Below, piece after piece: positions 15,151 to 15,422 of a DNA stretch of 15,422 nucleotides. The stretch comes from an uncultured Alcaligenaceae bacterium. Lineage in GTDB: Bacteria > Pseudomonadota > Gammaproteobacteria > Burkholderiales > Burkholderiaceae_B. Made by a program: the position numbers and the translations under genes. Below the pieces are notes generated by a model. It saw only the letters and a program-made list of their open reading frames with translations. It had not been told where the DNA came from and searched no databases. The first letter of the stretch is position 1. Every line of letters begins with the position of its first letter. Location of the stretch: contig CALKIR010000011.1 in the NCBI GenBank assembly GCA_937995985.1, forward strand, positions 1-15,422, given 5' to 3'.

Positions 15151-15422
15151 TTACTCCGATAGGCCTGCTGCACGAAATAGTGCTAATACTCCTAAGACTA
15201 AGAATACCAGGGCGGAGAGTCGATGTAACCAAGAAATGGGTATCTTTTGGGCAAATTTGTTGCCAACTAAAACTGTGGGGGCATTCACTATCATCATTCC
15301 AAGGGTGGTACCAAGTACCACTGCCCAATAATGCTGATATTCAGCGACTAAGCCCAAGGTGGCAACCTGGGTTTTATCGCCAATTTCGGCAAGTGCAACA
15401 ATACCGGTTGAAATGAAAAAAG
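15151..15422 (-). CDS. UPF0016/GDT1 (TMEM165) family transporter, C-terminal part
   Basis: Ninety codons of the 3' end are present; the start is beyond the right edge. Translation from the edge begins FFISTGIVALAEIGDKTQVA, containing the family signature E-x-G-D-K-T. The family has two such motifs, one per half, so this is the second half, with about three membrane segments (around the motif, VVLGTTLGMMIVNAPTVLVG, and LSALVFLVLGVLALF). The C-terminus is short (RAAGLSE). Bacterial members such as MneA export manganese; eukaryotic ones move Mn and Ca into the Golgi. The TTG at 15357 is not a start. It precedes the methionine sulfoxide reductase gene by 35 bases with no terminator seen between, so co-transcription is plausible. 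Confidence 0.88.
   Translation of the reverse strand, partial: FFISTGIVALAEIGDKTQVATLGLVAEYQHYWAVVLGTTLGMMIVNAPTVLVGNKFAQKIPISWLHRLSALVFLVLGVLALFRAAGLSE

Overview
The window is ordinary chromosomal DNA from a Gram-negative bacterium, most likely a betaproteobacterium of the Burkholderiales (Alcaligenaceae-like). This rests on the 23S and 5S rRNA sequence, which match my memory of the beta-proteobacterial type, on the double-membrane gene content (tripartite pump, lipoproteins, TolC-like channel) and on a modest, fairly AT-rich base composition. I could not run a search, so the genus is not assigned.

Layout. Positions 1-1262 are the 3' end of an rRNA operon: the last third of 23S rRNA, a short spacer with a hairpin directly after 23S, 5S rRNA and two tandem intrinsic terminators. 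A solitary SAM-dependent methyltransferase of the METTL21/Methyltransf_16 type follows (1348-2061). A 320-base AT-rich gap then holds a stem-loop whose U-tract lies on the minus strand, and a group of palindromes. Next is a compact plus-strand block (2383-5737): a 58-residue lipoprotein, a YtcA-like small membrane lipoprotein, an MdtN-like membrane fusion protein and an MdtO-like FUSC-family inner-membrane protein. The matching outer-membrane channel (MdtP-like) faces the block tail to tail on the minus strand (5729-7231), unlike the E. coli ytcA-mdtNOP order.

A minus-strand ATP sulfurylase gene (sat, 7438-9150), with its own terminator, is divergent from a 1148-residue SSS/STAC/PAS hybrid sensor kinase (9314-12760). 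The kinase is convergent with a LuxR/NarL-type response regulator (12817-13482). Together these two look like the CrbS/CrbR (MxtR/ErdR) pair that controls acetate use in other proteobacteria. The window ends with a secreted thioredoxin-MsrA-MsrB fusion (13595-15115) and, upstream of it on the same strand, the C-terminal part of a UPF0016/GDT1 family transporter (15151-15422, running off the window).

How it fits together. Three functional themes are visible: an efflux system for small (possibly aromatic or drug-like) molecules, a two-component carbon-status system, and envelope repair of oxidised methionine next to a probable manganese exporter. I see no mobile element, CRISPR array, tRNA or prophage gene. 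The strongest oddity is the ATP sulfurylase: its sulfate-binding QTRNP-type motif reads ITGANP, and it carries a C-terminal extension of about 150 residues with no APS-kinase P-loop. The kinase-sat intergenic region, the orphan minus-strand terminator and the porin-like tail of the small lipoprotein are the other points I would check first.
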